Translations under genes and position numbers: made by a program | DNA from: JAJPKK01 sp963802745 | GTDB lineage: Bacteria > Pseudomonadota > Alphaproteobacteria > Rhizobiales > Xanthobacteraceae | Reading direction: 5' to 3' | Assembly (NCBI GenBank): GCA_963802745.1 | Contig: CAWDKL010000054.1 | Coordinates: forward strand, 1 to 64,000 | DNA length: 64,000 nucleotides | Shown here: positions 26,346 through 37,211 of the stretch, one piece after another | Layout: each line of letters begins with the position of its first letter | Numbering within the stretch: the first letter of the stretch is position 1 | The notes under the pieces: model-generated | What the model saw: only the letters and a program-made list of their open reading frames with translations | The model's database searches: none | Told to the model about the DNA's origin: nothing

Positions 26346-26630
26346 ATGACGTGTTTCCTCAATGCAGTCGCAACTGGGAGCGCCATTGTCGCCGGGGGCT
26401 TGCTGTTCGTAGATGTCGGCGCCGCCAACGCAAAAGCTTTACATGCTCGGACCTACCGACCGGGTGTCTATGCGCCGCATCGATTTACAGACGGCCATCC
26501 GGTGGTCTGCGGAGGGGGGATTTCAACCAGGGTCTATGCCGCTGACCACTACATCGCGCGGCCGCTCATTTGCGGCGGGGGGCCGGTGAACAACAACTTG
26601 AATCCGGATTTCCAGCTGGGCGGTCGATAA
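26346..26630 (+). CDS. Small secreted protein with repeated CGGG motif
   Basis: 94 residues with a signal sequence (VATGSAIVAGGLLFVDVGAA) and two similar blocks, each ending in CGGG (HPVVCGGG and RPLICGGG), so the two cysteines may pair. A GGAG ribosome site precedes the ATG. Family not recognised. Confidence 0.55.
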   Translation: MTCFLNAVATGSAIVAGGLLFVDVGAANAKALHARTYRPGVYAPHRFTDGHPVVCGGGISTRVYAADHYIARPLICGGGPVNNNLNPDFQLGGR

Positions 26631-26700
26631 AGAATGCTATCCACGCCTCGGTCCGGTGCGAGGAATTGCGGCGCGGCGTGGACTACGATTTACCGAGTTC

Positions 26701-28110
<1,410 letters not shown>

Positions 28111-28370
28111 CAGATTAGGACCGGGTTGCGCTCGGGTCGGGGTGTCATAGGGTGGGTAAAGGCGCGCAAAGCGGATGGGAACTCTCCCGACCCTCCCGGC
28201 CGCGCCAGACGCCTTTACGCACCTTACAATGCTATGATTAGAGGCGACCGGAAATTGGTATAGGCAGCCAATCAGGGAGCACGGTGGACCATATCACTCG
28301 GCCGTTCGACAGCACGTGCGTCCATCAAGTACCGCCGAGACGCGGGGATGGGTACAAGGCAGCCGGGCAA

Positions 28371-29468
28371 TCAACGCGGCAAAGCCTCGCCCCCCTCCTG
28401 TGGTGGTTGATCCCCCTCCGAGGGCACCAAGCTGCCGCCCAATTCGACGCCGCCGGGCGCAAATCCCTTGGAACGGCCGCCGACCGCCTCGCGGATCGCT
28501 TGGCGAATCCCGGCATTGGAAAGGAACAAATCGTGGTTGATGATCCCCCAGCCGCGCTGCGAGCCATCGATCACGTGCAATCCCAACTTCTCTAACCGCG
28601 CGCCCTCGGCCGCGCCGACGCGTGTGGTCCCGCCGCTCAACCATCCGGAAACGGCGAGCGCCCGGTCGTCCGTCGCGGTAATCACTGTGATCTTCCTGGC
28701 GAGCGGGCCGATGCGCGGAACCAACTCCGTGAAGACGTCCATATCGATGTCCGGCGAGGCGAACACGATCGCGCCGATCCGGTCCGCCGCGGTGTCGCCG
28801 CGCTTGGCGTAGAGCTGCCGCAGCGCTTCCAGCGTCAACATGGTCCCGACACTGTGGGCGACGATGTTGATCCGGCCGATGGTCTGACTGGACATCAGGC
28901 CCTCGATGATCTGCTGCAGGGCGTCGCGCGACCACATGGCACTTTCGCGGTCGTAAACATAGTCGAGCAGCTTTGCGCGCGACGGCCAGGAGAATGCCAT
29001 CGTCTCGCCGCTGAATTTGATTCCGTCCGACAGGCGTGCGGCATTGAGCACCGCGGCCTCGAAGGTCTGGTTGTAGCCATGAACAAAGAGGAGGACGTTG
29101 CGGCCGCTGGTGGCTTGGCGGAGCACTTCGGTGGTGTCGGACGCCGGTTCGACCAACTCGATCCGCCAGTCTTCCATACCGATCGACGCCAGGGAAAAGC
29201 GCCCGTCGTCGGGGGGGTGCAGGCGTACCCGCGCGACCGTCACGTTGGACGCCCTTTCAGCCCCGTACCAAGGTTTCGCGCGCGCCCCATTCAACGGCTT
29301 GCGGGTCGTCGCGACCAGGAGAGTCGGCCGGCCCGAGAATTCGGAGGCCTCGAAGCGGGGCGCATTGGCCGCCAAGCCGGCGCAGCCGGCCACGGTAAGC
29401 GCCCCGCCTGTCGCGCCAAGACCGCGCAGGATCGCCCTGCGGCTAATCCGTGGATCGGTAAAACTCAT
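28371..29468 (-). CDS. Alpha/beta hydrolase, DUF900-type esterase, exported
   Basis: 365 residues. The N-terminus has a twin-arginine-like signal (SRRAILRGLGATGGALTVAG) followed by a possible lipobox (VAGC). The fold is the esterase/lipase type of Pfam DUF900: VLLFVHGYNQTFEAAVLNAA, nucleophile in IVAHSVGTML, acid in FASPDIDMDVF, and a late histidine (INHDLFLSN). Likely a periplasmic or membrane-anchored esterase of unknown substrate. The last ~25 residues are a Pro/Gly-rich tail. Confidence 0.85.
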   Translation of the reverse strand: MSFTDPRISRRAILRGLGATGGALTVAGCAGLAANAPRFEASEFSGRPTLLVATTRKPLNGARAKPWYGAERASNVTVARVRLHPPDDGRFSLASIGMEDWRIELVEPASDTTEVLRQATSGRNVLLFVHGYNQTFEAAVLNAARLSDGIKFSGETMAFSWPSRAKLLDYVYDRESAMWSRDALQQIIEGLMSSQTIGRINIVAHSVGTMLTLEALRQLYAKRGDTAADRIGAIVFASPDIDMDVFTELVPRIGPLARKITVITATDDRALAVSGWLSGGTTRVGAAEGARLEKLGLHVIDGSQRGWGIINHDLFLSNAGIRQAIREAVGGRSKGFAPGGVELGGSLVPSEGDQPPQEGGEALPR

Positions 29469-29669
29469 GGGCAGCGTTCACTAACCTTGGGCAAATCGGC
29501 CAACTCCATCGAAAGCCTATTTGGGAATTGATCGCGGCAACAACAGGGCGGCCCGAGCCAGCGAGCATGGCCAACGGCCCGCGTGTATCATCGTGCCGGC
29601 ACCCGTTCAGCATTCCCGGCGAATTGGGGTCGCGGCGGTCGCCACGCCACTTACCACAACGGCGACCGA

Positions 29670-30170
29670 CTATCTCTTCAAGAACACGTAGTCCGCCGCG
29701 TAAGGCACCGCGACGGTCGTGCCGGCCTTCTCGCAGGTGCCGGCCAATTGACCGCCGACCGTGTTGATGCGCTGGATCGCGGTGACGCCAGCGAGCGCGC
29801 CGGCGCCACGCGCCTCGACCACCTCGAGCTTCAGCCAGGGAACGTCCTTCGCGGTCAAACCGTCGGCGCGCCCGACCGGCTTGCCGACCACACGGCTGCC
29901 GTCGGTATGCTCCCAACTCGGCCCCACATAGTGCCGGCCGACGGTTTTGCCGTCCTTGATCAGGGTCGCGACCGGCTCGCGGAATTGCCAGGCGAGCTGG
30001 CCGCCCTCGGCGGCCTTGCAGTCATAGACCTGCGCGCCTTCGGCATGCACGGAAAGGACAACGGCTTCGCCCTTTGCCGCGATGGCGTCGGGCATCGGCG
30101 CTTGCGCCCACGTCGGCACCGTGCCGATTGCGCATAGCATCGCTGTCGGCAACCACGTCCGAAAGTCCAT
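29670..30170 (-). CDS. Secreted DUF3455 protein
   Basis: 166 residues beginning at ATG 30170 (GGGAAGG ribosome site) with a signal peptide (WLPTAMLCAIGTVPTWA). It has the DUF3455 pattern: GAQVYDCKA, WQFREPVATLIKDGKTVGRH, WEHTDGSRVVGK, WLKLEVVEARG and TIQRINTVGG-like AIQRINTVGGQ. Function is unknown. The frame extends upstream to 30494, but that part overlaps the membrane-protein gene and is a shadow. Confidence 0.8.
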   Translation of the reverse strand: MDFRTWLPTAMLCAIGTVPTWAQAPMPDAIAAKGEAVVLSVHAEGAQVYDCKAAEGGQLAWQFREPVATLIKDGKTVGRHYVGPSWEHTDGSRVVGKPVGRADGLTAKDVPWLKLEVVEARGAGALAGVTAIQRINTVGGQLAGTCEKAGTTVAVPYAADYVFLKR

Positions 30171-30187
30171 TGTGTGCCTTCCCGATT

Positions 30188-30472
30188 TCACGCCCGTGCG
30201 CGGTAGCAAATCCTGAGGGCGAGATAGCCCAAAACCCCTATGGCATAAGCCAAGGTCAACACCGATGCCATCAAGCGCCCAGCAAAGTAGCCTGCTCCAG
30301 ATACGGTCGGACCGATTGTAACAAGCCAAATCCAAAGGCCGCCCAAGACGCTCCCCGACATCAGGACAAACCCCGCAATCCAACGCCATGAGGGCGTCAG
30401 GATCGCAAGAATGACCAAGATCGCCAGGTAGGGCAGTGACAGAACCAACCCACCGGCGAACAACTCGGACAT
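30188..30472 (-). CDS. Small membrane protein, three hydrophobic helices
   Basis: 94 residues with hydrophobic stretches near 7-25 (LVLSLPYLAILVILAIL), 30-52 and 66-85. A strong AGGGGGG ribosome site lies just before the ATG. It is 17 nt upstream of the DUF3455 gene and probably co-transcribed. Not a family I recognise. Confidence 0.6.
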   Translation of the reverse strand: MSELFAGGLVLSLPYLAILVILAILTPSWRWIAGFVLMSGSVLGGLWIWLVTIGPTVSGAGYFAGRLMASVLTLAYAIGVLGYLALRICYRARA

Positions 30473-30601
30473 CGACAGCCCCCCTGGGCGCCACTGAGGG
30501 CTCTGCTTCGGAGGTTACAGCATCTGTGGCGCAAACAGCATGGGGCGGATGAGATATGTGTCATCCGCCATTGTGCCACCGAGACGGCGGGCCTACGAGA
30601 T

Positions 30602-30627
30602 GGCGGGTTAAAGCGAACCCACCCGCC
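30602..30627 (-). terminator. Stem-loop downstream of icd
   Basis: GGCGGGT (30602-30608) pairs with ACCCGCC (30621-30627), and an inner GGGTT/AACCC pairing is possible. It lies just past the icd stop. No T-run follows, so terminator function is uncertain. Confidence 0.35.
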
Positions 30628-30638
30628 TCACTCATTGC

Positions 30639-31850
30639 CTACGCCATCGCCTTCTTCAAATTCTCATCGACCTTGTCGAGGAAGCCGGTGGTGGAGAGCC
30701 ATTTCTGGTCGGCACCCACCAGCAGGGCCAAGTCTTTGGTCATGTAGCCGGCTTCGACGGTATCGACGCACACTTTCTCTAATGTGGCGGCAAACTTGGC
30801 GAGGTCCGGATTGTTGTCGAGCTTGGCCCGGTGGGCGAGGCCGCGGGTCCAGGCGAAGATCGAGGCGATCGAGTTGGTGGAGGTGTCGCGTCCCTTCTGA
30901 TGCTCGCGGTAGTGCCGTGTGACCGTCCCATGGGCGGCCTCCGCTTCCACCACCTTGCCGTCCGGCGTGGTCAGCACCGAGGTCATCAGGCCGAGCGAGC
31001 CGTAGCCCTGCGCCACCGTGTCCGACTGCACGTCGCCGTCATAATTCTTGCACGCCCATACATAGCCGCCGGACCATTTCAGCGCCGCCGCCACCATGTC
31101 GTCGATCAGGCGATGCTCGTAGGTGATCTTCTTCTTCTCGAACTCCGCCTTGAACTCGCGGTCGAACACCTCCTGGAAAATATCCTTGAAGCGGCCGTCA
31201 TACACCTTGAGGATGGTGTTCTTGGTCGAAAGATAGACCGGATAGCCGCGGGCGAGCCCGTAATTGAACGAGGCGCGGGCGAAATCCCGGATCGAATCGT
31301 CGAGATTGTACATCGCCATGGTGACGCCGGCGCCCGGCGCCTTGAACACTTCCCGCTCGATCTTGGTGCCGTCGGCGCCCACGAAGGTGAGCGTGATCGT
31401 CCCCTTGCCGGGGAAGATGAAATCGGTGGCTCGGTACTGGTCAGCATAGGCGTGGCGGCCGATGATGATCGGCTTGGTCCAGCCCGGCACCAGGCGCGGC
31501 ACGTTCTTGCAGATGATCGGTTCGCGGAAAATAGTGCCGCCAAGGATGTTGCGGATGGTACCATTGGGCGATTTGTACATCGCCTTGAGGTTGAATTCCT
31601 TCACCCGCGCTTCGTCGGGCGTGATGGTGGCGCATTTCACCCCGACGCCGACCTTTTGGATCATCTCGGCTGCGTCGATCGTGACCTGATCCTCGGTCTT
31701 GTCGCGATACTCCATGCCCAGATCGTAATAGAGCAAATCGATATCGAGATACGGATGGATCAGCTTGTCCTTGATGAGTTGCCAGATGATTCGTGTCATC
31801 TCGTCGCCGTCGAGTTCGACGACCGGGTTCTTCACTTTGATCTTGGACAT
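30639..31850 (-). CDS. icd: NADP-dependent isocitrate dehydrogenase
   Basis: 403 residues, the length and sequence of the eukaryote-like homodimeric NADP-IDH common in Rhizobiales. Hallmarks are MSKIKVKNPVVELDGDEMTR at the start, the substrate loop KSPNGTIRNILGGTIFREPI, and NYDGDVQSDTVAQGYGSLGL. It oxidises isocitrate to 2-oxoglutarate with NADPH production in the TCA cycle. AAAAGG lies about 10 nt before the ATG. Confidence 0.97.
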   Translation of the reverse strand: MSKIKVKNPVVELDGDEMTRIIWQLIKDKLIHPYLDIDLLYYDLGMEYRDKTEDQVTIDAAEMIQKVGVGVKCATITPDEARVKEFNLKAMYKSPNGTIRNILGGTIFREPIICKNVPRLVPGWTKPIIIGRHAYADQYRATDFIFPGKGTITLTFVGADGTKIEREVFKAPGAGVTMAMYNLDDSIRDFARASFNYGLARGYPVYLSTKNTILKVYDGRFKDIFQEVFDREFKAEFEKKKITYEHRLIDDMVAAALKWSGGYVWACKNYDGDVQSDTVAQGYGSLGLMTSVLTTPDGKVVEAEAAHGTVTRHYREHQKGRDTSTNSIASIFAWTRGLAHRAKLDNNPDLAKFAATLEKVCVDTVEAGYMTKDLALLVGADQKWLSTTGFLDKVDENLKKAMA

Positions 31851-32222
31851 CGGTTGAGCGACCTTTTGTCGAGCGCGCAGGGCTGATTGTGAAAAGGGGC
31901 CGGCGCGCGCTCGCGTCAGGCGCCGTTGTCCCCCGTCCGGCGGGCGTCGCTATAGCACAGGCTCACCGGATGTCATGCGAATTGCATGGGCAGGGCGGCG
32001 ATCCCGGTGGCTCACCTGCTCATGCGGCCAAATACTGCAAAGTCGCAAGACGATGCTTTAATTCGGTGATGGAGGCGAAATGGCATGCGGGACGCGCGTT
32101 CAGGCCGATAATGTTCTTGTCGAAGTGCATGAAGGGATCCGACCCATCGCTTCCGCTCGACGGCGTCGAAAACCTGTACCGCATGGGAAACGGCGGGTCG
32201 GCCGCTTTGAACGATCCGCCAC

Positions 32223-32255
32223 CACGTGAGTGGACGCGTGGCGCCCACTCACGTG
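32223..32255. terminator. 11-bp perfect inverted repeat between mrcA and icd
   Basis: CACGTGAGTGG (32223-32233) and CCACTCACGTG (32245-32255) pair perfectly around an 11-nt loop, directly after the mrcA stop (32270, minus strand). No T-run is present. It could be a transcription end or a protein-binding site. I see nothing else in the rest of the 31851-32269 gap apart from the icd promoter region. Confidence 0.45.
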
Positions 32256-32269
32256 CGCGTTAGCGCCCC

Positions 32270-34711
32270 TCAATACAACCCGCCGCTCCGCACCGGGCGC
32301 TCCCCGTCGCCATTCGGCCCGCCGGGATTGTCCAGGCTGCTGACCGCGGCGGCCGAATAGCTGTCGGGCGGCGCGGTGCCGGGCTTGAAGGCTTCCAAAA
32401 TGGTATTGCCGCTGTTGGGCCCGGCACGCTGGCCGGACCTGAAATCGACCCGGATCAGCTTGATGCCGGGCGGCGGCGCGAACGGGATCGCCGGCTTGTC
32501 GGCGAGCGCCGCCTTGAAGAAATCCTTGGCGATCGGGGCGGAGAGATGGCCGCCGGTGGCGCCACGTCCGAGATGGCGCGGCTTGTCGTAGCCCATATAG
32601 ACGCCCACCGCGAGATCAGGCGTAAAGCCGACGAACCAGGCGTCCTTCTCGTCGTTGGTGGTGCCGGTCTTGCCGGCGATCGGCTTGCCGACCTCCTTGA
32701 CCACGGTTGCGGTGCCGCGCTGGACGACGCCTTCCATGATCGAGGTGATTTGATAGGTGGTCATCGGATCGAGCACCTGCTCGCGGCGGTCGATCAGGGC
32801 GGGTTCCGGCTGGTTCTCCCATTTGGCTGCGTCGCAGCCGCGGCATTCGCGCTGGTCGTGCCGGTAGATGGTGTGACCGTAGCGATCTTGGATGCGGTCG
32901 ATCAACGTCGCCGTCACCCGCCGCCCGCCATTCGCCAGCATCGAATAGGCGGTCACCATGCGCAGCACGGTGGTTTCGCCGGCGCCGAGTGAATAGGAGA
33001 GGTAATTCGGCAGGCTGTCGTAGATGCCGAACCGCTTGGCATATTCGCCGATCAGCGGCATGCCGATGTCCTGCGCCAGCCGCACCGTCATCAGGTTGCG
33101 CGACTGTTCGATGCCGTACCGCAACGTGGACGGGCCGGCATATTTGCCGGTGGCATAATTCTCCGGCCGCCACGCGCCGACGCCCGGCCCTTGATCGATT
33201 TCGATCGGCGCATCATTCACGATCGAGGACGGCGTATAGCCGTTGTCGAGGGCGGCGGAATAGACGAACGGCTTGAACGAGGAGCCGGGCTGGCGCATCG
33301 CCTGGGTGGCGCGATCGAACTGGCTCTGATCGAACGAGAAGCCGCCGACCAAGGCGAGGACGCGCCCGGTGAGCGGGTCCATCACCGCCATGCCACCGGA
33401 CACTTCCGGAATCTGGCGCAGCTTGTAGGTGCCTTCCCTAAGCGGTTCCACATAGATCACGTCGCCGGGTGCCAAGACTTGGCTAACCTTCAACGGATTC
33501 TTCGCGCTCGACGCCCGCGCCCATTTGACGCCCTCGACCGGGATGTTGCCGATCTCGCGGTCGCGCACCACGGCGCCGCCCGGCTCGCGTGCCGGCTGCA
33601 GCCCGATTCGCGCCGACTGAGCGCTGGTTTCCAGCACCACGGCGAGCCGCCACGGCGCCACATCCGTAAAAGCGCGCACGTCCGCGAGCTTGACGCCCCA
33701 ATCGCCGCTGATATCGATCTTCTGCGCTGTCCCGCGATAGCCCAGGGCCTCGTCGTAGCGAATGAGGCCGTCGGTGAGCGCCTTGTGGGCGATCGTCTGC
33801 ATCTTGGGATCGAGCGTGGTGTGAATTGACAGGCCACCCTCGTAGAGCCGCTTCTCGCCGTATTTGTCATAGATTTCGCGGCGTACGTCCTCGGCGAAAT
33901 AGCCCGCAGCAACGATGTGGGAACCGGTGCCGCGCTGCGCGATGGTCAGCGGCTCCTTCTTCGCCTTCTCGCCGGCCTCGGCGGTGATATAGCCGTTCTC
34001 GACAAGGCGTTCGATTACGTAGTTGCGCCGCTCGATTGCGCGCTCGTGCTGGCGGAACGGATGCAGCGTGGTCGGCGCCTTCGGCAGGGCCGCGAGATAT
34101 GAGGCTTCCGCCACCGTCAGTTCGTGCACCGATTTATCGAAATACAAGAGTGCTGCGGCCGCCACCCCGTAAGCCCCGAAGCCGAGATAGATTTCATTGA
34201 GATAGAGCTCGAGAATCCGGTCCTTGGAGTAGGCCCGTTCGATCTTCAGGGCGAGCAGGGCTTCCTTGATCTTACGCGAGAACGACACCTCGTTGGTCAA
34301 CAAAAAGTTCTTGGCCACCTGCTGGGTGATCGTGGAAGCGCCCTGCGGCCGGCGGCTGGTCCCGATGTTCTGGATATAGAGCCAACCGGCACGGGCGATC
34401 CCGTTGAAGTCTAGACCCGGATGCTCATAGAAATTCTTGTCCTCGGCTGAGATGAAGGCGTTGGTGACCAGCTTCGGAATAGCCTGGATCGGGAGGTATA
34501 GCCGCCGCTCCTTGGCGTATTCGGCCAGCAGCTCCCCGTTGCCCGCATGCACCCGCGTCATCACCGGCGGCTCGTAATCCTGGAGCTGGGAATAGTCCGG
34601 CAAATCTTTGGAATAGTGATAGAGGAGGCCGGCAACTCCGCCCACCGCCACCAGGAACAAGAGCGTCCCGATCGCGAACAGGAAACCGAAAAACCTGACC
34701 ACTAATTGCAT
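32270..34711 (-). CDS. mrcA: Penicillin-binding protein 1A (bifunctional transglycosylase/transpeptidase)
   Basis: About 813 residues. An N-terminal membrane helix (FFGFLFAIGTLLFLVAVGGV) is followed by the glycosyltransferase domain (SAEDKNFYEHPGLDFNGIAR) and an OB-like insert. The transpeptidase domain follows with SxxK in QPGSSFKPF, SxN in EQSRNLMTV, and KTGTTNDEKDAW. It polymerises and crosslinks peptidoglycan. Two ATGs are possible: 34720 touches the AAGGGGG ribosome site, while 34711 lies at a proper spacing from it, so I chose 34711. It follows amiC on the same strand, the usual order in Rhizobiales. Confidence 0.95.
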   Translation of the reverse strand: MQLVVRFFGFLFAIGTLLFLVAVGGVAGLLYHYSKDLPDYSQLQDYEPPVMTRVHAGNGELLAEYAKERRLYLPIQAIPKLVTNAFISAEDKNFYEHPGLDFNGIARAGWLYIQNIGTSRRPQGASTITQQVAKNFLLTNEVSFSRKIKEALLALKIERAYSKDRILELYLNEIYLGFGAYGVAAAALLYFDKSVHELTVAEASYLAALPKAPTTLHPFRQHERAIERRNYVIERLVENGYITAEAGEKAKKEPLTIAQRGTGSHIVAAGYFAEDVRREIYDKYGEKRLYEGGLSIHTTLDPKMQTIAHKALTDGLIRYDEALGYRGTAQKIDISGDWGVKLADVRAFTDVAPWRLAVVLETSAQSARIGLQPAREPGGAVVRDREIGNIPVEGVKWARASSAKNPLKVSQVLAPGDVIYVEPLREGTYKLRQIPEVSGGMAVMDPLTGRVLALVGGFSFDQSQFDRATQAMRQPGSSFKPFVYSAALDNGYTPSSIVNDAPIEIDQGPGVGAWRPENYATGKYAGPSTLRYGIEQSRNLMTVRLAQDIGMPLIGEYAKRFGIYDSLPNYLSYSLGAGETTVLRMVTAYSMLANGGRRVTATLIDRIQDRYGHTIYRHDQRECRGCDAAKWENQPEPALIDRREQVLDPMTTYQITSIMEGVVQRGTATVVKEVGKPIAGKTGTTNDEKDAWFVGFTPDLAVGVYMGYDKPRHLGRGATGGHLSAPIAKDFFKAALADKPAIPFAPPPGIKLIRVDFRSGQRAGPNSGNTILEAFKPGTAPPDSYSAAAVSSLDNPGGPNGDGERPVRSGGLY

Positions 34712-35024
34712 CGATCCCATCCCCCTTCGCCCGCCCTTCGGGCGCCCGCCGCTTACGCCGGACCAGCCGCCGCCGGCGCGTCGCCGGCTTCACAAGCTCG
34801 ATACGGCTCCATGTCCGCGGGTCCGATACGGCACCTCCGGATCGGTTGTCCTCCAACCCCCGCGGTCGCGGTCGCAACCGGCAAACCGCTAGTCACCTGA
34901 GTTTATGTCGAAACTTTAGCCGCTTTCATGGCCGGACCTTGGCCTTGCGGCGGCATCGCACGCCGGGCGACCACGGCCGCGGTGGCCATCGATCCGGGCC
35001 CGGAACCGCCTTCCGATTTGGCGT
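34712..35024. other. Gap between amiC and mrcA, nothing identified
   Basis: About 310 nt, GC-rich, with several short complementary CGGC/GCCG stretches. I see no gene or clear promoter. Confidence 0.4.
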
Positions 35025-36299
35025 TCAGCGCGCCGTGAAAGCGCCCGCAAGCCGCGCGGTGAAATAGCTGTCAACGGCGCGCGCAATCGCATCGGCTGCG
35101 CGGGCGCGCCATGTCTCCGAGATCAGTTGCTTCAAGTCGCCGGGATTCGACACATAACCAAGTTCGATCAGCACCGACGGAACGTCGGGCGCTTTGAGGA
35201 CGCGAAAACCGGCGGATTTTAAAGGGTTCTTGTGCAGTCGCACGGCCGTGCGCAACTCACTCACTACGTCGCGCGCAAACCGCCCCGAGAACAGCCGCGT
35301 GTCGCGCTGCGCGAGGTCGATGAGGATGTCGGCGATGTCCGGTTCCGCCGACAGATCGACCCCCGCGATGACATCCGCGCGATTCTCCGCGTCCGCCAGC
35401 CGCTGGGCTTCCGCATCGGTGGCGCGATCCGACAGGACATAGACCGTGGCCCCATCGGCGTCGCCGTCGCCGCGTGCCAGGGCATCGCAATGGATCGAGA
35501 TCATGAGCTGTGCTTGGTTCTGCCGGGCGAGCCTCACCCGGTCGCCGAGTTCCAGAAAGGTATCATCCGCGCGAGTCATGACCACCCGGTACTTGCCGGT
35601 CTTTTCCAGCTTTTCGCGCAGCAGGGTGGAGAATGCGAGGACGAGGGTCTTTTCTGATTCGCCGCTGGGCGCATGGGTTCCGGTGTCGACACCGCCGTGT
35701 CCGGGATCGAGCACCACGACCGGCAGGAGGTCGGTCGCGCGGTGGTTACTATCCACCTCTCCCGACTGGTCAGGGAGGGATTGAGCACCGCCGGCGGTCG
35801 CCGCGGTGCGCAAAAAGGTGTCGCGATCGACGGACGCGAGGTCGACCACCATCCGGGCCGGCTGGTCATCCACCGCGTCGAGCATGAATGCCTTCACGAC
35901 CCGGGCCGGGCCGGTCAACTCGATAACGATGCGCGAACCGCCGGCCGCGACCGGCCCATAACGGAATGTCTTGACGACACCGCGGCCCCGCTCACCGGTG
36001 CGTGGTGGAAACCGGAACTCGATCCGCTGCAAGTCGATGACGACCCGGTAAGGATCGGCGAGTGTAAACGCCCGCATCTCGATTTTCTCGGAGAGGTCCA
36101 CCACCATCCGGGTCTGCCGGTCGTCGCCGGCCAGGCGCGCGTCGGTTGCGATTGGTGGCATGTCGGCCGCGACCGGCGAGGTGCCGGACGCCGCCGTTCC
36201 CTGTGACCGGAGGGCCGGCGGCCAGGCAATACCGAGAGCCAAGCCGAACACCATGGCCGCGAGCGCTAGCACCGATACCGTACGAATCACCCGATGCAT
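35025..36299 (-). CDS. amiC: N-acetylmuramoyl-L-alanine amidase AmiC with AMIN domain
   Basis: 424 residues from ATG 36299, chosen because it begins a clean signal sequence (VIRTVSVLALAAMVFGLALG); the frame is open to 36431. An AMIN targeting domain (TRMVVDLSEKIEMRAFTLAD, then YRVVIDLQRIEF) lies in the first third. The Amidase_3 domain follows with zinc ligands in VVLDPGHGG, a glutamate, and SIHCDA, and the catalytic glutamate in LIELGYVSN. It cuts the peptide stem from peptidoglycan during cell separation. Confidence 0.93.
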   Translation of the reverse strand: MHRVIRTVSVLALAAMVFGLALGIAWPPALRSQGTAASGTSPVAADMPPIATDARLAGDDRQTRMVVDLSEKIEMRAFTLADPYRVVIDLQRIEFRFPPRTGERGRGVVKTFRYGPVAAGGSRIVIELTGPARVVKAFMLDAVDDQPARMVVDLASVDRDTFLRTAATAGGAQSLPDQSGEVDSNHRATDLLPVVVLDPGHGGVDTGTHAPSGESEKTLVLAFSTLLREKLEKTGKYRVVMTRADDTFLELGDRVRLARQNQAQLMISIHCDALARGDGDADGATVYVLSDRATDAEAQRLADAENRADVIAGVDLSAEPDIADILIDLAQRDTRLFSGRFARDVVSELRTAVRLHKNPLKSAGFRVLKAPDVPSVLIELGYVSNPGDLKQLISETWRARAADAIARAVDSYFTARLAGAFTAR

Positions 36300-36556
36300 G
36301 GCGGCCGGCGCCGTGCCGGTGTGCTGTTCGGCATGTCGCAATGGCGCGCGCCCCCGTTCACACTTTTCCGCAATCGTCGGATCGCCGCAAGGGTGATTTA
36401 CCTCTGGACCCGACCGGACGGTCTTACCCAATTTCCACGATGCTATCGGCGCTGGGTTAAGCGATTGTCACTGGATATGCCGAGCATGCGGAGCGATGGC
36501 GCTTTTCCCGCCGACTGTGTCTTGGAGGCAACAGCGTGCGGACCGAAACATTGTCG

Positions 36557-37051
36557 CTATACGCGCGGCTTCCCGTCGTAACCGTGCAGGAAGCGCGCAA
36601 ACGCCTTGAGCGTCGCTTCCGAAACGTGGTGCTCGATCCCCTCCGCATCCGACTCGGCGGCCTCTGCCGGCACCCCAATGGCGCGCAGCACGTCGACCAC
36701 GAGCCGGTGCCGGGCACGCACCCGATGCGCCAACTCCGTGCCGGCTTCGGTGAGAAAGACGCCGCGATACGGGCGCGAGGTCGCCATGCCGGCCCGCTTG
36801 AGCCGCGCGATGGTCTTGATGGCGGTGGCGTGGGATACCCCGAAACGGCGGGCGATGTCGGTCGGCCGCGCTTCGCCGGCGCTCGCCAACAGATCGTCGA
36901 TCAGTTCCACATAGTCTTCCAGCAGTGCCGTGGACTGCGCCGAGCGCGTCTTGCCGAAGCGGCGCGCCTGGGTGGTCTCCGCCGGGAGTACGCCCTCCGG
37001 GGCATCCTGGGAGGGATTGCGCGCCTTCTTGGATGCTGCGGTCGCCACCAT
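36557..37051 (-). CDS. mntR: Manganese-responsive transcriptional regulator MntR (DtxR family)
   Basis: 164 residues from ATG 37051 (an upstream ATG at 37084 is less likely). The winged helix reads ARPTDIARRFGVSHATAIKT, and the metal-sensing dimerisation helix region carries HRVRARHRLVVDVLRAIGV, ESDAEGIEHHVSE and TLKAFARFL. It represses Mn(II) uptake when manganese is plentiful. It is divergent from mntH across a ~275-nt region holding a promoter and a palindrome. The N-terminal ~30 residues are Ala/Lys-rich and not part of the family core. Confidence 0.92.
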   Translation of the reverse strand: MVATAASKKARNPSQDAPEGVLPAETTQARRFGKTRSAQSTALLEDYVELIDDLLASAGEARPTDIARRFGVSHATAIKTIARLKRAGMATSRPYRGVFLTEAGTELAHRVRARHRLVVDVLRAIGVPAEAAESDAEGIEHHVSEATLKAFARFLHGYDGKPRV

Positions 37052-37144
37052 GATTGCCAATGTCCTGCACAGCAGCGTGAGCATATTCGCGCGCCGGCGT
37101 CAAAGCGACGGTCACCATCCAACGTGTCCAAAGTGTAGAGGCGA

Positions 37145-37172
37145 TTGACAATCGATGCATCGCACATATCAT
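37145..37172 (+). promoter_or_regulatory. Sigma-70-type promoter of mntH
   Basis: TTGACA at 37145-37150, a 16-nt spacer and TATCAT at 37167-37172 (five of six consensus bases) face mntH. The -10 runs into the palindrome at 37171-37188. Confidence 0.65.
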
Positions 37173-37188
37173 GTAGCCCATGCTACAT
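37171..37188. promoter_or_regulatory. Palindromic operator of mntH (likely MntR or Mur site)
   Basis: ATGTAGC (37171-37177), a CCAT spacer and GCTACAT (37182-37188) form a perfect 7-bp inverted repeat overlapping the end of the -10 and the expected transcription start. Protein bound here would block mntH. Inferred regulator: MntR from the divergent gene. Confidence 0.6.
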
Positions 37189-37211
37189 TCCGATGGCGAG
37201 GCTTTAACGGA

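Noticed and set aside
30831..31886. 351-residue plus-strand frame
   Set aside because: Antisense shadow of icd.
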